From positions 18,043 through 82,042 of the forward strand of contig RFHQ01000050.1 of NCBI GenBank assembly GCA_003695765.1: a stretch of DNA of 64,000 nucleotides, given 5' to 3'. The stretch is from Gammaproteobacteria bacterium (GTDB taxonomy: Bacteria; Pseudomonadota; Gammaproteobacteria; Steroidobacterales; GCA-2729495). The translations under genes and the position numbers were made by a program. Below are positions 44,413 to 54,086 of this stretch, piece after piece (the first letter of the stretch is position 1; every line of letters starts with the position of its first letter). Under the pieces are notes generated by a model, which did no database searches, was not told where the DNA came from, and saw only the letters and a program-made list of their open reading frames with translations.

Positions 44413-45456
44413 ATGCCCCGTCGCCTAGCCTGTCTGCCAGTCCTGTTGCTGCTTGTGGCCTGTTCCGGTGGCCAGCCGGATCGGGAGATCATCACCATCG
44501 GCGGCACCGCGGCGCCGAATACCCCCGGGGAGCAGATGTGGCTGCGCTTCAAGCGCGACGCCGAGGCCGCGGCCGGGGGGACCATCGAGATCCGGCCGCT
44601 GATCTACGGGCAGCTCGGCTCCGAGGAGCAGTTGCTGTCCGGTCTGCGTCGCGGCCGCATCCAGTTCGCGAACCTGTCGGCTCAGGTCACGTCGACGCTG
44701 GTGCCGGAGTTGTCGCTGCTCTATGCACCCTATCTGTTCGACGATGAGGCCGAGGCAGATTTCATCTACGATCACTATCTCACCGATGTCTACCGGGAGC
44801 TGCTGGCCGAGCACGGCCTGCAGCTCGTGACCTGGTACGAAATCGGCTTTCACTCGGTATATGCCCGCGAGCGGCCGATCATCCTGCCCGACGATGCGCG
44901 CGGCCGTCGTTTCCGCGTGTCGTCGGCGATCCATGCGCGCTTGTTCGCCGAGGCCATCGGCGCCGACGTGATTCCGCTGGGTTACGGCGAGATCGTGCCG
45001 GCGCTGCAGACCGGCCTGATCGATGCGGGCGAGAACTCGATCAGCCTCTACGCCCGCACCGGAATCGCGGCCGAGGCACCGTATTACACGTTGACACGGC
45101 ATGCTTTCGGCATGTCGGTGATTGTCGCCGACAAGCGCTGGTGGGACCGCTTGCCCGAGGCCACTCGGCAGGTGATCACCGGCAACTTCCCGCCGATCGA
45201 AGCGTCGCGGCGCGCCGTGCGCGAGCAGGATGCCCGCGATCTGGCCGACCCGGAACTCGGCATTCGGGTGCAGCGCCTGACGCCGGCTCAGCGCCGTGCC
45301 TGGATGGACGCCACCGCCGGTGTCACCGAACGACTGCTCGCCGAGATCGGTGGCCGCTCGCGGGAGATCTACCAGCGCATCCTGGACGGCAAGGCCGAGT
45401 GGGCGCGTCGTCAGGCGGAAGCCGGCGCTCAGGGCAGCAGCACCGCCGTGCCCTGA
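44413..45456 (+). CDS. TRAP-type solute receptor (DctP family), orphan lipoprotein
   Basis: A 347-residue periplasmic binding protein. The lipobox L-L-V-A-C puts the lipid Cys at residue 17, so it is membrane-tethered. DctP-family marks are W-L-R-F-K, I-Y-G-Q-L-G-S-E-E-Q-L-L-S-G-L-R-R-G and the central Y-E-I-G-F-H-S-V-Y region with the carboxylate-binding Arg in R-F-R-V-S-S. No DctQ or DctM membrane gene is in the window, so its transporter lies elsewhere or it has another role. The 3' end overlaps the convergent alcohol dehydrogenase gene by 28 bp. Confidence 0.9.
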   Translation: MPRRLACLPVLLLLVACSGGQPDREIITIGGTAAPNTPGEQMWLRFKRDAEAAAGGTIEIRPLIYGQLGSEEQLLSGLRRGRIQFANLSAQVTSTLVPELSLLYAPYLFDDEAEADFIYDHYLTDVYRELLAEHGLQLVTWYEIGFHSVYARERPIILPDDARGRRFRVSSAIHARLFAEAIGADVIPLGYGEIVPALQTGLIDAGENSISLYARTGIAAEAPYYTLTRHAFGMSVIVADKRWWDRLPEATRQVITGNFPPIEASRRAVREQDARDLADPELGIRVQRLTPAQRRAWMDATAGVTERLLAEIGGRSREIYQRILDGKAEWARRQAEAGAQGSSTAVP

Positions 45457-46427
45457 AGCCGGCCGCAGCGCAGATCGTCCAGCGCCCGGTTGGCATCGGC
45501 CAGCGGGTAGCGCGTGATGCGGGTTTCGATGCCGGCCTCCGCGGCCAGCGCCATGAATTCGCGGCCATCCTGCCGCGTCAGGTTCGCGACCGAGCGAATC
45601 TGGCGTTCGCCCCAGAGATCCGCGTAGGGAAAGGACGGGATGTCGGACATGTGGATGCCGCCACAGACGACCTGTCCGCCCTTGCGGACCTGGCGCAGCG
45701 CCTGCGGCACCAGCGCGCCGACCGGCGCGAAGATCAGCGCCGCATCCAGCGGCGCCGGCGCCGGCTGGTCGGAATCGCCGGCCCAGCTCGCGCCCAGTTC
45801 CCTGGCGAAGTCCTGCGCGGCGCCATCGCCAGGCCGGGTGAAGGCAAGGATCTCGCGGCCCTGGCGGCGGGCGACCTGAGTCACGAGATGGGCCGCGGAG
45901 CCGAAACCGTAGATCCCGATCCGGTGGGCGTCGCCGGCCATGCGCAGCGTCCGGTAGCCGATCAGGCCGGCGCAGAGCAGCGGCGTGGTCTCGGCCGGTG
46001 GCAGGCCGGCGGACAGCGGCAGGCAGTAGCGGCTGTCGGCGACGAGGTACTCGGCATAGCCGCCGTCACGCTGATAGCCGGTGAACCGGGCGTGGTCGCA
46101 GAGGTTTTCCTGTCCGGCCCGGCAATAGCGGCATTCCCCGCAGGTGGCCGCCAGCCAGGGCACGCCGATGCGCTGGCCCACGGCCAGTGTGGACTGCGGC
46201 CCGGTCGCGACCACGTCGGCGACGACCTGGTGTCCGGGCACGATCGGGTAGGGGATCTCGGGCAACTCGCCGTCGACCACGTGCAGGTCGGTGCGGCAAA
46301 CGGCGCAGGCGAGCACCCTGGCCAGCAGCTCCTGACCCTGCGGAGCCGTCAGCGGCCGGCGCTCCGCCCGCAGCGGCTCGCCGGCGCCCGGGCAGACCAT
46401 GGCCAGGTAATCGCTCGTTTCAGTCAT
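45429..46427 (-). CDS. Zinc-dependent alcohol dehydrogenase (MDR family)
   Basis: A 332-residue medium-chain dehydrogenase. The catalytic zinc site includes C-A-V-C-R-T-D-L-H and G-H-Q (usual G-H-E). The structural zinc site is C-G-E-C-R-Y-C-R-A-G-Q-E-N-L-C. The NAD(P) fold reads I-G-I-Y-G-F-G-S-A-A-H. This is the group annotated as AdhP-like or zinc-binding alcohol dehydrogenases. The ATG overlaps the stop of the upstream TPR gene by 8 bp. Confidence 0.92.
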   Translation of the reverse strand: MTETSDYLAMVCPGAGEPLRAERRPLTAPQGQELLARVLACAVCRTDLHVVDGELPEIPYPIVPGHQVVADVVATGPQSTLAVGQRIGVPWLAATCGECRYCRAGQENLCDHARFTGYQRDGGYAEYLVADSRYCLPLSAGLPPAETTPLLCAGLIGYRTLRMAGDAHRIGIYGFGSAAHLVTQVARRQGREILAFTRPGDGAAQDFARELGASWAGDSDQPAPAPLDAALIFAPVGALVPQALRQVRKGGQVVCGGIHMSDIPSFPYADLWGERQIRSVANLTRQDGREFMALAAEAGIETRITRYPLADANRALDDLRCGRLQGTAVLLP

Positions 46428-47931
46428 CGGACCCGTTGTCGTCCGGATATTCGATCCGGCCGTGGCGGGGCCTGGCTTCATCTGCGTCCTGCTCCGCGGC
46501 CTCGCTAGCGGCAGCGGCCGGGCGGTAACGGTAGTCGTGGCGATACATCAGGCCTTCGGTCGCCACCGGCCGGCCGTCGGCGAAGCGTGGGCGGAACCAG
46601 GAACGCGCGATGATGTTCACGACGCGCTTGTCCAGCAGACCCGGCGGATCGGCCTCGACAACGGCGATGTTCCGCGCGCGGCCGCGCTCGTCGACATCGA
46701 AGCGGACCTGCACCCAGCCGTCCGCAAGACTGTCGTCGTCGGTCTTGACGCCGGGACCGAAACGCAGCGCGTCGAAGCGTACGCCGGCGATCCTCTGCGG
46801 CGAACCGAACAGCTGCTCGCGCTGCTCCAGCCGGTCCTCGTCCGCGGACAGCAGTTGCCAGGCCTCGCTGTAGTAGGAGCGCCCGGTGTCCGTCTTGCCG
46901 CTGCGGGTATACAGGTCGCCGAGCCGGACCAGCAGGTCCACGCGCCGCACGACGTCGTCGCTGCCGTTTGCCTCGAGGATCCGCAGGCTGCGTTTGAGCG
47001 CACGCGCGCTTTCCGACGTCAGATCCTCGCGTTCGTAGGTGTCGGCGATGCCCACCAGCGCATCGATCAGAGCCTCGCTGTTCTTGCCGTAGGCCTTGCT
47101 GAGCAGGCGTTTGGCCGATTCGTAGGTCGATCGGGCCAGTTCGAACTGGCCGTTACGCTCGTACCAGCGGGCGAGCTTGTACATCGCCGGCGCCAGCTCC
47201 GGGCTGTCGCGACCGAGGCGGCGGGCGTTGATTTCGAGCTGTATCTCCTGCTGGAAACCGGCCTTGTCCAGTTCCTGCAGTCCCAGGTAGCTCTCGGTGA
47301 GGCCGTCGCGGATCTTCAGTTGCTCGGCGTTGTAGAAGCCCTCGTTGACGTGGTTGATCCGCAAGGCATGGTCGAAGGCGTCGCGGGCCTGCGCGTAGAG
47401 GCCGGCGCGAAGGTATGTGTCACCGAGTCCGACATAGGCGTTGATCAGGCGCTTGGAAAGAATGCCTTCCTTGCGCTCGGTCAGGCGGATGCTGCGCTTG
47501 TAGTTCGCTTCTGCAGCCTCCAGGCGCCCAGCCAGCCGCTGGGTCGAGGCCAGGTTGTTCAACGGAGCCACCAGTTTCAGTGAGTCGCTGCCGAAGGCCG
47601 CTTCGCTGAGTTCCAGCACGGTGCTGGCTGCGTCGACCGCGGCCTCGTACTCTTTGGCGTCCAGCAGTTCGAGCATCTGCTCGTAGGCGGCGATGCGTGG
47701 ATCGTCCGCCGCCGGCGGCAACTCGCTGTCGGCCGTCCCGCCGCTGGTCGCCAGCGGCTGTCCGGCCGCTTCGCCGCTGCCGCCGTCCGCTTCGATGCCA
47801 GGACCGGTGAGACCGGTGACCGGCGCCTCGCCGGCTTCGTCCGCGCAGGCCGCCGTGGTGCCGAGCAGCAGCAGGCAGGCGAACCCGCCTGCGGCCAGCC
47901 GCCGGTCCCTGCTGAATTGCGTGCCTGCCAT
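46420..47931 (-). CDS. TPR protein with TonB-like C-terminal domain
   Basis: A 503-residue exported protein. A signal or lipoprotein segment ([11 protein letters not shown], Cys near 29) is followed by a low-complexity linker and an array of tetratricopeptide-like helices (about 75-345). A C-terminal TonB-type fold (about 375-475) has [12 protein letters not shown] and [13 protein letters not shown]. No membrane helix precedes the TonB-like domain, so classical energy transduction is doubtful. ATG 47931 is preferred over the in-frame TTG at 47952. It is followed by the ADH gene with overlap. Confidence 0.82.
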   Translation of the reverse strand: MAGTQFSRDRRLAAGGFACLLLLGTTAACADEAGEAPVTGLTGPGIEADGGSGEAAGQPLATSGGTADSELPPAADDPRIAAYEQMLELLDAKEYEAAVDAASTVLELSEAAFGSDSLKLVAPLNNLASTQRLAGRLEAAEANYKRSIRLTERKEGILSKRLINAYVGLGDTYLRAGLYAQARDAFDHALRINHVNEGFYNAEQLKIRDGLTESYLGLQELDKAGFQQEIQLEINARRLGRDSPELAPAMYKLARWYERNGQFELARSTYESAKRLLSKAYGKNSEALIDALVGIADTYEREDLTSESARALKRSLRILEANGSDDVVRRVDLLVRLGDLYTRSGKTDTGRSYYSEAWQLLSADEDRLEQREQLFGSPQRIAGVRFDALRFGPGVKTDDDSLADGWVQVRFDVDERGRARNIAVVEADPPGLLDKRVVNIIARSWFRPRFADGRPVATEGLMYRHDYRYRPAAAASEAAEQDADEARPRHGRIEYPDDNGSDD

Positions 47932-48083
47932 GGATTGCCGATGATCCTGCAAATCCCGGCGGCGCTCAACGCTGCGGCGTCGCCAGAGCGCTGCAGCAAG
48001 GCGCCCGGACGGTTCTCAGCGGAACCGGGCCGGAGCAATGCCGGTCACAGGATCGAGGCGTAGAGACGGACAGGTGGGGCAGG

Positions 48084-48719
48084 ATGGACAAGACACGCAT
48101 GCCGGCGCCCGATGAGGCACTGTCCGGGCGCAGCGAGCCGCTGCCGGTGCCGGAGCGGCATTTCGTCAACGGGCGGCCGATGCAGGGACCCTTTGCGGCG
48201 CCGTTACGGCCGGCGATGTTCGGCATGGGCTGTTTCTGGGGTGCGGAGCAGCGCTTCTGGAAACTGCCCGGGGTGTTCGTGACGGCGGTGGGCTATGCCG
48301 GCGGCTATACGCCGAACCCGACCTACGAGGAGGTCTGCTCGGGTCGCACCGGCCACAACGAAGTCGTGCGCGTGATCTTCGACCCGCGCGAGATCGGCTA
48401 CGCGGAACTGCTCAAGGCCTTCTGGGAAGGACACGACCCGACCCAGGGCATGCGCCAGGGCAACGACGTCGGCACGCAATATCGCTCCGGCATCTATTGT
48501 TTCGACGCCGAGCAGCTGGCCACCGCGCGCGCCTCGGCCCGGCGCTACCAGGCCGCGCTGACGGCCGCCGGCCACGGCGCCATCACCACGGAGATCCTGC
48601 CGGCGCCGGCTTTCTATTTCGCCGAGGCCTGGCACCAGCAGTACCTGGCGAAGAATCCGGGCGGCTACTGCGGGCTCGGTGGCACCGGGGTCGCCTGCCC
48701 GGCCGGCCCGGTCAGTTGA
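48084..48719 (+). CDS. msrA: Peptide-methionine (S)-S-oxide reductase
   Basis: A 211-residue repair enzyme that reduces methionine-S-sulfoxide. The active site is G-C50-F-W-G-A-E, with the family G-Y-A-G-G and resolving cysteines near the end ([12 protein letters not shown]). About 45 residues precede the usual domain start, as in the longer E. coli-type MsrA; no signal peptide is seen, so it should be cytosolic. The ATG follows GGGGCAGG. It complements the periplasmic MsrPQ system 5 kb away. Confidence 0.94.
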   Translation: MDKTRMPAPDEALSGRSEPLPVPERHFVNGRPMQGPFAAPLRPAMFGMGCFWGAEQRFWKLPGVFVTAVGYAGGYTPNPTYEEVCSGRTGHNEVVRVIFDPREIGYAELLKAFWEGHDPTQGMRQGNDVGTQYRSGIYCFDAEQLATARASARRYQAALTAAGHGAITTEILPAPAFYFAEAWHQQYLAKNPGGYCGLGGTGVACPAGPVS

Positions 48720-49059
48720 GCACCCGGTAACCGCGCCCGCGCAGGCAGTTCTTCACGACCTGGCTCTTTTCCCGCTCGTTCAGGCGGGCCGACGCGGCGC
48801 CGCCGAAGATCGCGCCGTAGCCGGCGCCCTTGCCGGGGTTGCCGCTGATCGCTCCGGTCGCGGCGCCGACCGCGGCGCCGCCGGCCGCCCCCTTGGCCAC
48901 GCCCTTGGCCGTGCTGATCTGCTCGCTGTAGGCCTGGCATTCCCCGAGGTCGCGCTGGTAGGCCTGCATGTCCACGCCCTTGGTATCGATGATCGGACCG
49001 GTGTTCGCGGCGCAGGCCGCGATCGAGGCCGCCAGGCCCGGCAGCAGTTTCCTGATCAT
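48712..49059 (-). CDS. Glycine-zipper lipoprotein
   Basis: A 115-residue small lipoprotein. The lipobox A-S-I-A-A-C puts the modified Cys at 16. [18 protein letters not shown] segment (about 57-80) is a glycine zipper typical of outer-membrane small lipoproteins. The C-terminus holds [11 protein letters not shown]. The ATG follows an AGGAGG site. The large open frame upstream on this strand is only the antisense of the HD-GYP gene. Confidence 0.88.
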   Translation of the reverse strand: MIRKLLPGLAASIAACAANTGPIIDTKGVDMQAYQRDLGECQAYSEQISTAKGVAKGAAGGAAVGAATGAISGNPGKGAGYGAIFGGAASARLNEREKSQVVKNCLRGRGYRVLN

Positions 49060-49275
49060 GTCGGCAGTTTCCTCCTGGTTCGCGACAGGGGCCGGCCCGC
49101 TGGCAACGCGCGGCGGGCCCCGCGGTTGACCGGCGGCCGTGGCAGAACGTGAACCGCTTCCGGGGCCGCCGCCCCGGAACTGTGATGCTTGCCACGCCGC
49201 AACTGCGCTGCGCTGCCTATTATGGCAAAGCCCGACGCTGCATTGGCCGGCAGCGGGTTTTCCGGAAGGCGCGAG

Positions 49276-50610
49276 ATGTACAAGCGGGTCAAGATCGACA
49301 CCCTGAACCTGGAGCTGGGCATGTACGTGGCGCAGCTCGACCGGCCCTGGCTGGAGACCCCGTTCCTGTTCCAGGGCTTCGAGATCCGCGAAGACAGCGA
49401 GATCGCGCTGCTGCGCAAGTTCTGCAAGCATGTCTACGTCGACGTCGACCGGGGCACGGTGCCGCGCGACAAGATCCTCGCGGCACACAATTCGCTGGGC
49501 CGCGAGCACGATCCCTTCCAGAAACGCGACCGCCGTCTGCAACGCGCCCGGCCGAAGCGGCCGAGCCTTCGCTACCGTCTGCTGAGCAAGCTGAGCCGCT
49601 TCGACCGGACCGGCTGGCTGGAGCGCCAGGCGAACGGTCAGGTCGTCTACCAGAACAAGGTTTCGACCCGGCAGGAGGCGCCGCGGGCGACACATGCCTA
49701 CGGCATTGCGGTCGACACGATGAACGAGGTGCTCGAGGAGATCCGCAAGGGCAGCGCGATCGACCTCGACCGCATCAAGACCGCAGTCACGCCGATGATC
49801 GACAGCGTGCTGCGCAATCAGGACGCGATGGCCTGGCTGGTCTATCTGCGCAAGCGCGACGAGTATGCCTACAACCACTCGATCGCCTCGTCGGTCTGGG
49901 CGGTAATTCTGGGCCGGCACCTCGGCTTCGATCGCAACGGCATCCAGACACTGGCCATGGGTGGCATGCTGCTGGACGTCGGCAAGGTCAAGATTCCGGC
50001 GTCGATCATCTCCAAGCAGGGGCCGCTGACCGAAGAAGAGCACCAGATCATGCAGATGCACGTCGACTACAGCGTGCAGATCGCCAAGAAAACACCGGGG
50101 ATGAACGACCGCATGCTCGACATGATCCGTAGCCACCACGAGCGCTACGACGGTTCCGGCTACCCGCAAGGGCTCAAGGGCAACGAGATTCCGGTCTTCG
50201 GGCGGATCTCCGGCATCGTCGACTGCTACGACGCGATGATCAGCAAGCGCGCCTATGCGCCGGCGCGCTCTTCCTATGATGCCGTGCGCGAACTGAACCG
50301 GCTGGCCGGCAGCAAGTTCCAGCGTGAACTGGTCGAGCAGTTCGTGCAGGCACTGGGCATGTTCCCGACCGGCAGCATCGTCGAACTGAACACCGGCGAA
50401 GTCGGTATCGTCGTCGAGCAGAACCGGGTCCGCCGCTTGCGGCCGAAGATCATGCTGCTGCGCGACGCCGACCAGCAGCCGGTCGCGACGCAGCGCCTGC
50501 TGGACCTGAAGAAGCTGCCGGAAAAGGAAGGCGAGAAGGGCGCACGCTGGATCATCAAGGGCCATGAGCCCGGCGCCTTCGGCATCGACCCGGCCGACTA
50601 TTTCCATTGA
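49276..50610 (+). CDS. DUF3391 / HD-GYP domain protein lacking the HD histidine
   Basis: A 444-residue c-di-GMP-related protein. DUF3391 covers about 1-130 (V-K-I-D-T-L-N-L-E-L-G-M-Y-V). The HD-GYP domain covers about 185-375. His201, H287-H288-E289 and D292-G-S-G-Y-P are present, but the signature H-D pair reads Leu233-Asp234 (M-L-L-D-V-G-K). Loss of this metal ligand makes phosphodiesterase activity uncertain; it may bind c-di-GMP without cleaving it. The ATG follows GGAAGGCGCGAG. The EAL gene follows after 11 bp. Confidence 0.9.
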   Translation: MYKRVKIDTLNLELGMYVAQLDRPWLETPFLFQGFEIREDSEIALLRKFCKHVYVDVDRGTVPRDKILAAHNSLGREHDPFQKRDRRLQRARPKRPSLRYRLLSKLSRFDRTGWLERQANGQVVYQNKVSTRQEAPRATHAYGIAVDTMNEVLEEIRKGSAIDLDRIKTAVTPMIDSVLRNQDAMAWLVYLRKRDEYAYNHSIASSVWAVILGRHLGFDRNGIQTLAMGGMLLDVGKVKIPASIISKQGPLTEEEHQIMQMHVDYSVQIAKKTPGMNDRMLDMIRSHHERYDGSGYPQGLKGNEIPVFGRISGIVDCYDAMISKRAYAPARSSYDAVRELNRLAGSKFQRELVEQFVQALGMFPTGSIVELNTGEVGIVVEQNRVRRLRPKIMLLRDADQQPVATQRLLDLKKLPEKEGEKGARWIIKGHEPGAFGIDPADYFH

Positions 50611-50621
50611 GGGCACCGCCT

Positions 50622-51914
50622 GTGAACCCGGCCGGCAGCGCCGACTTCCGCTACAGCCTGCTGCTGCGCGAATTGCAGGCCATGGCCGCCGATCCGGCCG
50701 TCGGCTCGGTCGGCCTGCTGCTGCTGCGCCTGTCGGGCCTGCGCCGGGTCAACGAAGCCTTCGGCTACGCGGCCGGCGATCACGTGCTCGCCGTGGCGGC
50801 CGAACGCCTGCGCGCGGTTGCGCGCCCCGCCGACCGGGTCCTGCCATTGCACGGCCGGCTGCTGGCCTTGCTGGTCGCGCGCCCGCAGAGCGACGGACAT
50901 ATGCTGCTCGCCGCCGAACGCGTGGCGCAGGAACTCGGACAGCCGGTACGGCTCGGTGCCGGCAAGGCGCGGCTGCACCCGCACATGGGGCTGTCACTGG
51001 CGCCGGGGCGTGCGCAGGGCAACAGCGAACTGTTGCGACAGTGCGAACGGGCGCTGCACGCGGCGCGGCGGCGTGACGCTCCGTTTCTGCTGTACACGGA
51101 GGCGCTGGACCACGGCGCCACCCAGCGCTGCGCCGCGCTGGCCTTCGACATCGACGAGGCCCTGCGCCGGGGCGAGCTGGAAATGCATTACCAGCCTAAG
51201 CTCGTTCTGCGCACGGGCCGTTTGCTCGGCGCCGAGGCCTTGCTGCGCTGGCGCAGCGGCGAGCAGCTGCACTCGCCGGACCGCTTCCTGCCGGCAATCG
51301 AGCAGACCCAGGGCATGCGCGGCCTGCTGTGGTTCAGCCTCAACGCGGCGCTGCGCGCGGCCAGCGAGTGGAGCGAGCTGGCCCCTGGACTCAGCGTGGC
51401 GGTGAACCTGTCGCCCGCCAACCTGGCCGACCCGGACCTGCCGGAGCAGGTCCGCGACGCGCTCGGTGTCTGGGGCCTGCCGGCCGGGCAGCTCGTGCTC
51501 GAAGTGACCGAGACCGCGTGGATGGAGGATCCGGCTGCCTGCATGCAGACCTTGCGGGCCTTGCGCGCGCTCGGCCCGCGGCTGGCCATCGACGATTTCG
51601 GCACCGGCTACTCCAGTCTCGCCTACCTGCGGAACATCCCGGCCCAGGAGCTGAAGATCGACCGGTCTTTCGTCCAGCCACTGATGCACAGTCACCGCGA
51701 TCGGCAGATCGTCGCGTCGGTCGTGCAGCTCGGCCATGCGCTGGGCCTCGAAGTCGTCGCCGAGGGCATCGAGGACGAGGCCGCGATGCAGACGCTGCTG
51801 GCCATGGATTGCGATACCGGCCAGGGCTATCTGTTTGGCAAGCCGCTGCCGGCCGAGGAATTCGTGGACCGCTGGGTGGCGCAGCAGGCGCGCGGCGACC
51901 GGCTCCAGGCCTAG
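50622..51914 (+). CDS. Degenerate GGDEF / EAL phosphodiesterase
   Basis: A 430-residue cytosolic protein. The N-terminal half has the GGDEF fold but lacks the G-G-D-E-F motif (the position reads G-R-L-L-A-L), so it should not make c-di-GMP. The EAL domain (about 170-420) is complete: G-A-E-A-L-L-R-W, N-L-S-P, E-V-T-E, D-D-F-G-T-G-Y-S-S, L-K-I-D and E-G-I-E-D. It should hydrolyse c-di-GMP. GTG 50622 has GAGGG upstream; TTG 50607 overlapping the HD-GYP stop is an alternative. Confidence 0.9.
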   Translation: MNPAGSADFRYSLLLRELQAMAADPAVGSVGLLLLRLSGLRRVNEAFGYAAGDHVLAVAAERLRAVARPADRVLPLHGRLLALLVARPQSDGHMLLAAERVAQELGQPVRLGAGKARLHPHMGLSLAPGRAQGNSELLRQCERALHAARRRDAPFLLYTEALDHGATQRCAALAFDIDEALRRGELEMHYQPKLVLRTGRLLGAEALLRWRSGEQLHSPDRFLPAIEQTQGMRGLLWFSLNAALRAASEWSELAPGLSVAVNLSPANLADPDLPEQVRDALGVWGLPAGQLVLEVTETAWMEDPAACMQTLRALRALGPRLAIDDFGTGYSSLAYLRNIPAQELKIDRSFVQPLMHSHRDRQIVASVVQLGHALGLEVVAEGIEDEAAMQTLLAMDCDTGQGYLFGKPLPAEEFVDRWVAQQARGDRLQA

Positions 51915-54064
51915 ATCCGCAGCGGCAGTTCGCGCAGCCGGCGGCCGCAGGCCGCGAACACGGCGTTGGCCAGCGCCGGGGCGACGGCCGGCAGGGCCGG
52001 TTCACCGGCACCGGTCGGTCGCGCCTCGCTGGCACTCAGATGCACTTCGATCGAGTCCGGCGCCGCGGCCTGCCGCAGCACCGGATAGTCGTGATAGTTC
52101 TGCTGTCGCACACGCCCGCCGCTGATGTTGATGGCCTCGCCCAGTGCTGCCGATAAGCCCTGGATCACGCTGCCCTCGACCTGGGCGCGCACGCCGTCCG
52201 GATTCACGATCCGCCCGCAGTCGATCGCGGCGACGACCCGGCCGACCCGCAGTCCGCCGCCGTCCGCCGGGACCACTTCGACGACCTGGGCCGCATAGCT
52301 CAGGTGATCCCAGCTGCAGGCGATGCCTCGGCCGCTGCCGGCCGGCAGACTGCGCCCCCAACCGGCCGCGCCGGCCGCCAGCGACAAGACCGCGCGCAGT
52401 CGCGCCGGTTCGAACGGATGGTCGGGCTCGCGCAACGGGACCGTTGCCGGCAGTTCGTCGATCAGGCGCAGCCGGTAGGCCAGTGGATCGACGCGCGCCG
52501 CCGCGGCCAGCTCGTCGATGAAGGATTCGACGGCAAAGACGGTATGCGTGGCCGATACCGCGCGCCACCAGCCGCGCGGCACGCGGCTCGGCAGCAGGGA
52601 GTAGCCACAGTCGCGGCTCGCGCAGCGGTACGGCGACTCCAGCGCGCCGATGGCCTCATAGAGGCCCGGCCGCTCGCTGAACGGCGGCAGTTCATAGGCG
52701 GAAAAGATCGCGGCGGACACGAGCTGGTGGCGCCAGGCCAGCGGTTCGCCGGCATCGTCGAGCGCAGCCGTCAGCCGATGGCGCGACAGCGGCCGGTAGA
52801 AATCGTGCTGCAAGTCGTCCTCGCGGCTCCAGACGACCTTGACCGTGCCCCCGAGCCGCTGCGCGAGCCAGGCCGCTTCGACGACGTAGTCGGCGTTGAG
52901 CCGCCGTCCGAAGCCACCGCCGATGCCGGTGACGCGCAGGCGCAGCCGCGCCGGGTCGATGTTCAGCGCCTTGGCCGCCGCGGCGCGCGCGAAGTTCGGC
53001 GCCTGTGTGGGCGCCCAGATCGTCACGCGTCCGCCGTCGACCGCAGCCGTGCAGTTCATCGGCTCCATCGTGGCGTGCGCCAGCCACGGCGCCGCGTAGT
53101 CCGCGCTGACCACTCGCTCTGCCGTTGCGAGCACGGCATCCGGATCGCCGCTGCGATAGAGCAGATCCTGTGGCGGGGCGTCGAGCAGGGCGGCGGCCCT
53201 GGCGGCGAGGGAGGCATCGTCTTCCGGGTCGGGTGGCGCCCGCCACCGGGCGGCCAGCGCGGCACGGCCGCGTTGCGCCGCCCAGCTGTCCTCGGCCAGG
53301 ACCGCGAGCCCGGGCCCCGTGGCCGCGTCGCCGCCGATGGGCGGTATCTCGACGATATCGCGCACGCCGGGCACGGCGAGCGCCGCCTCGCGGTCGGCGC
53401 CGGCGAGTTCGCCGCCGAAGGCCGGGCAGCGCGCGATCGCCGCGTGCAGCATGCCGGGCAGCCGCGTGTCCAGCCCGTAGCGCAGCCTGCCCCGCAGCCT
53501 GGCGGCGAGATCGATGGCCGGCTGGGGACGGCCGAGCAGGCGAAACTCGCGTGGGCTTTTCAGCGGCGGATCCGCCGGCACCGGCCGGTCCGCGAGCGCA
53601 TCCAGCAGCTCGGCATAGTCGAGACTGCGGCCGCTGGCCGGATGCTCGATGCGCCCGTCCCGCGCCCGGCAGTCGGCCGGCGACAGGCCCCAGCGCTGCG
53701 CGGCGGCCTGCCGCAGCATTTCGCGCACGGCGGCGCCGGCGCGGCGCATTTCGAGATACCGCGTGCGCACCGACGCGCTGCTGCCGGTGCCCTGATCACC
53801 GAAACGAGCGGCATCGGCCTCGGCCGTTCGCACGCTCACGCGCTGCAGCGGCAGTTCCAGCTCTTCGGCGATCAGCATCGCCAGCGCCGTGCTGACGCCC
53901 TGGCCCATTTCGGAGCGCGGGATCGTCAGCTGCACCCGCCCGTCGGCGTGCAACTCGACGTAGGCATTCGGCGCGCTGGCTGCTGCGGAACGGGCGCTCG
54001 CGGGCGGCAGGGCCAGCAGCAGGCTGCCGCCGGCGCTCAGTTGCAGGAATCGGCGGCGATGCAT
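51911..54064 (-). CDS. Molybdopterin-binding subunit of a xanthine-oxidase family dehydrogenase (IorB-like)
   Basis: A 717-residue large subunit with a Tat-type signal (M-H-R-R-R-F-L-Q-L-S, then A-G-G-S-L-L-L). It has the IorB/aldehyde-dehydrogenase pattern: R-S-E-M-G-Q-G-V-S-T, A-T-M-E-P-M-N-C-T-A, G-I-G-G-G-F-G-R-R, and G-W-W-R-A-V, and ends with the G-E-P-A-L-P catalytic Glu segment. Members oxidise isoquinoline, aldehydes or related compounds. Substrate unknown. It is downstream of its 2Fe-2S partner; no FAD or cytochrome subunit is adjacent. Confidence 0.92.
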   Translation of the reverse strand: MHRRRFLQLSAGGSLLLALPPASARSAAASAPNAYVELHADGRVQLTIPRSEMGQGVSTALAMLIAEELELPLQRVSVRTAEADAARFGDQGTGSSASVRTRYLEMRRAGAAVREMLRQAAAQRWGLSPADCRARDGRIEHPASGRSLDYAELLDALADRPVPADPPLKSPREFRLLGRPQPAIDLAARLRGRLRYGLDTRLPGMLHAAIARCPAFGGELAGADREAALAVPGVRDIVEIPPIGGDAATGPGLAVLAEDSWAAQRGRAALAARWRAPPDPEDDASLAARAAALLDAPPQDLLYRSGDPDAVLATAERVVSADYAAPWLAHATMEPMNCTAAVDGGRVTIWAPTQAPNFARAAAAKALNIDPARLRLRVTGIGGGFGRRLNADYVVEAAWLAQRLGGTVKVVWSREDDLQHDFYRPLSRHRLTAALDDAGEPLAWRHQLVSAAIFSAYELPPFSERPGLYEAIGALESPYRCASRDCGYSLLPSRVPRGWWRAVSATHTVFAVESFIDELAAAARVDPLAYRLRLIDELPATVPLREPDHPFEPARLRAVLSLAAGAAGWGRSLPAGSGRGIACSWDHLSYAAQVVEVVPADGGGLRVGRVVAAIDCGRIVNPDGVRAQVEGSVIQGLSAALGEAINISGGRVRQQNYHDYPVLRQAAAPDSIEVHLSASEARPTGAGEPALPAVAPALANAVFAACGRRLRELPLRI

Positions 54065-54086
54065 GGTCCGGCGGGCGGCGTGCCGT

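Noticed and set aside
49060-50616. Long minus-strand frame joined to the glycine-zipper protein
   Set aside because: It covers the HD-GYP gene in antisense; the real gene starts at 49059 after a good AGGAGG site.
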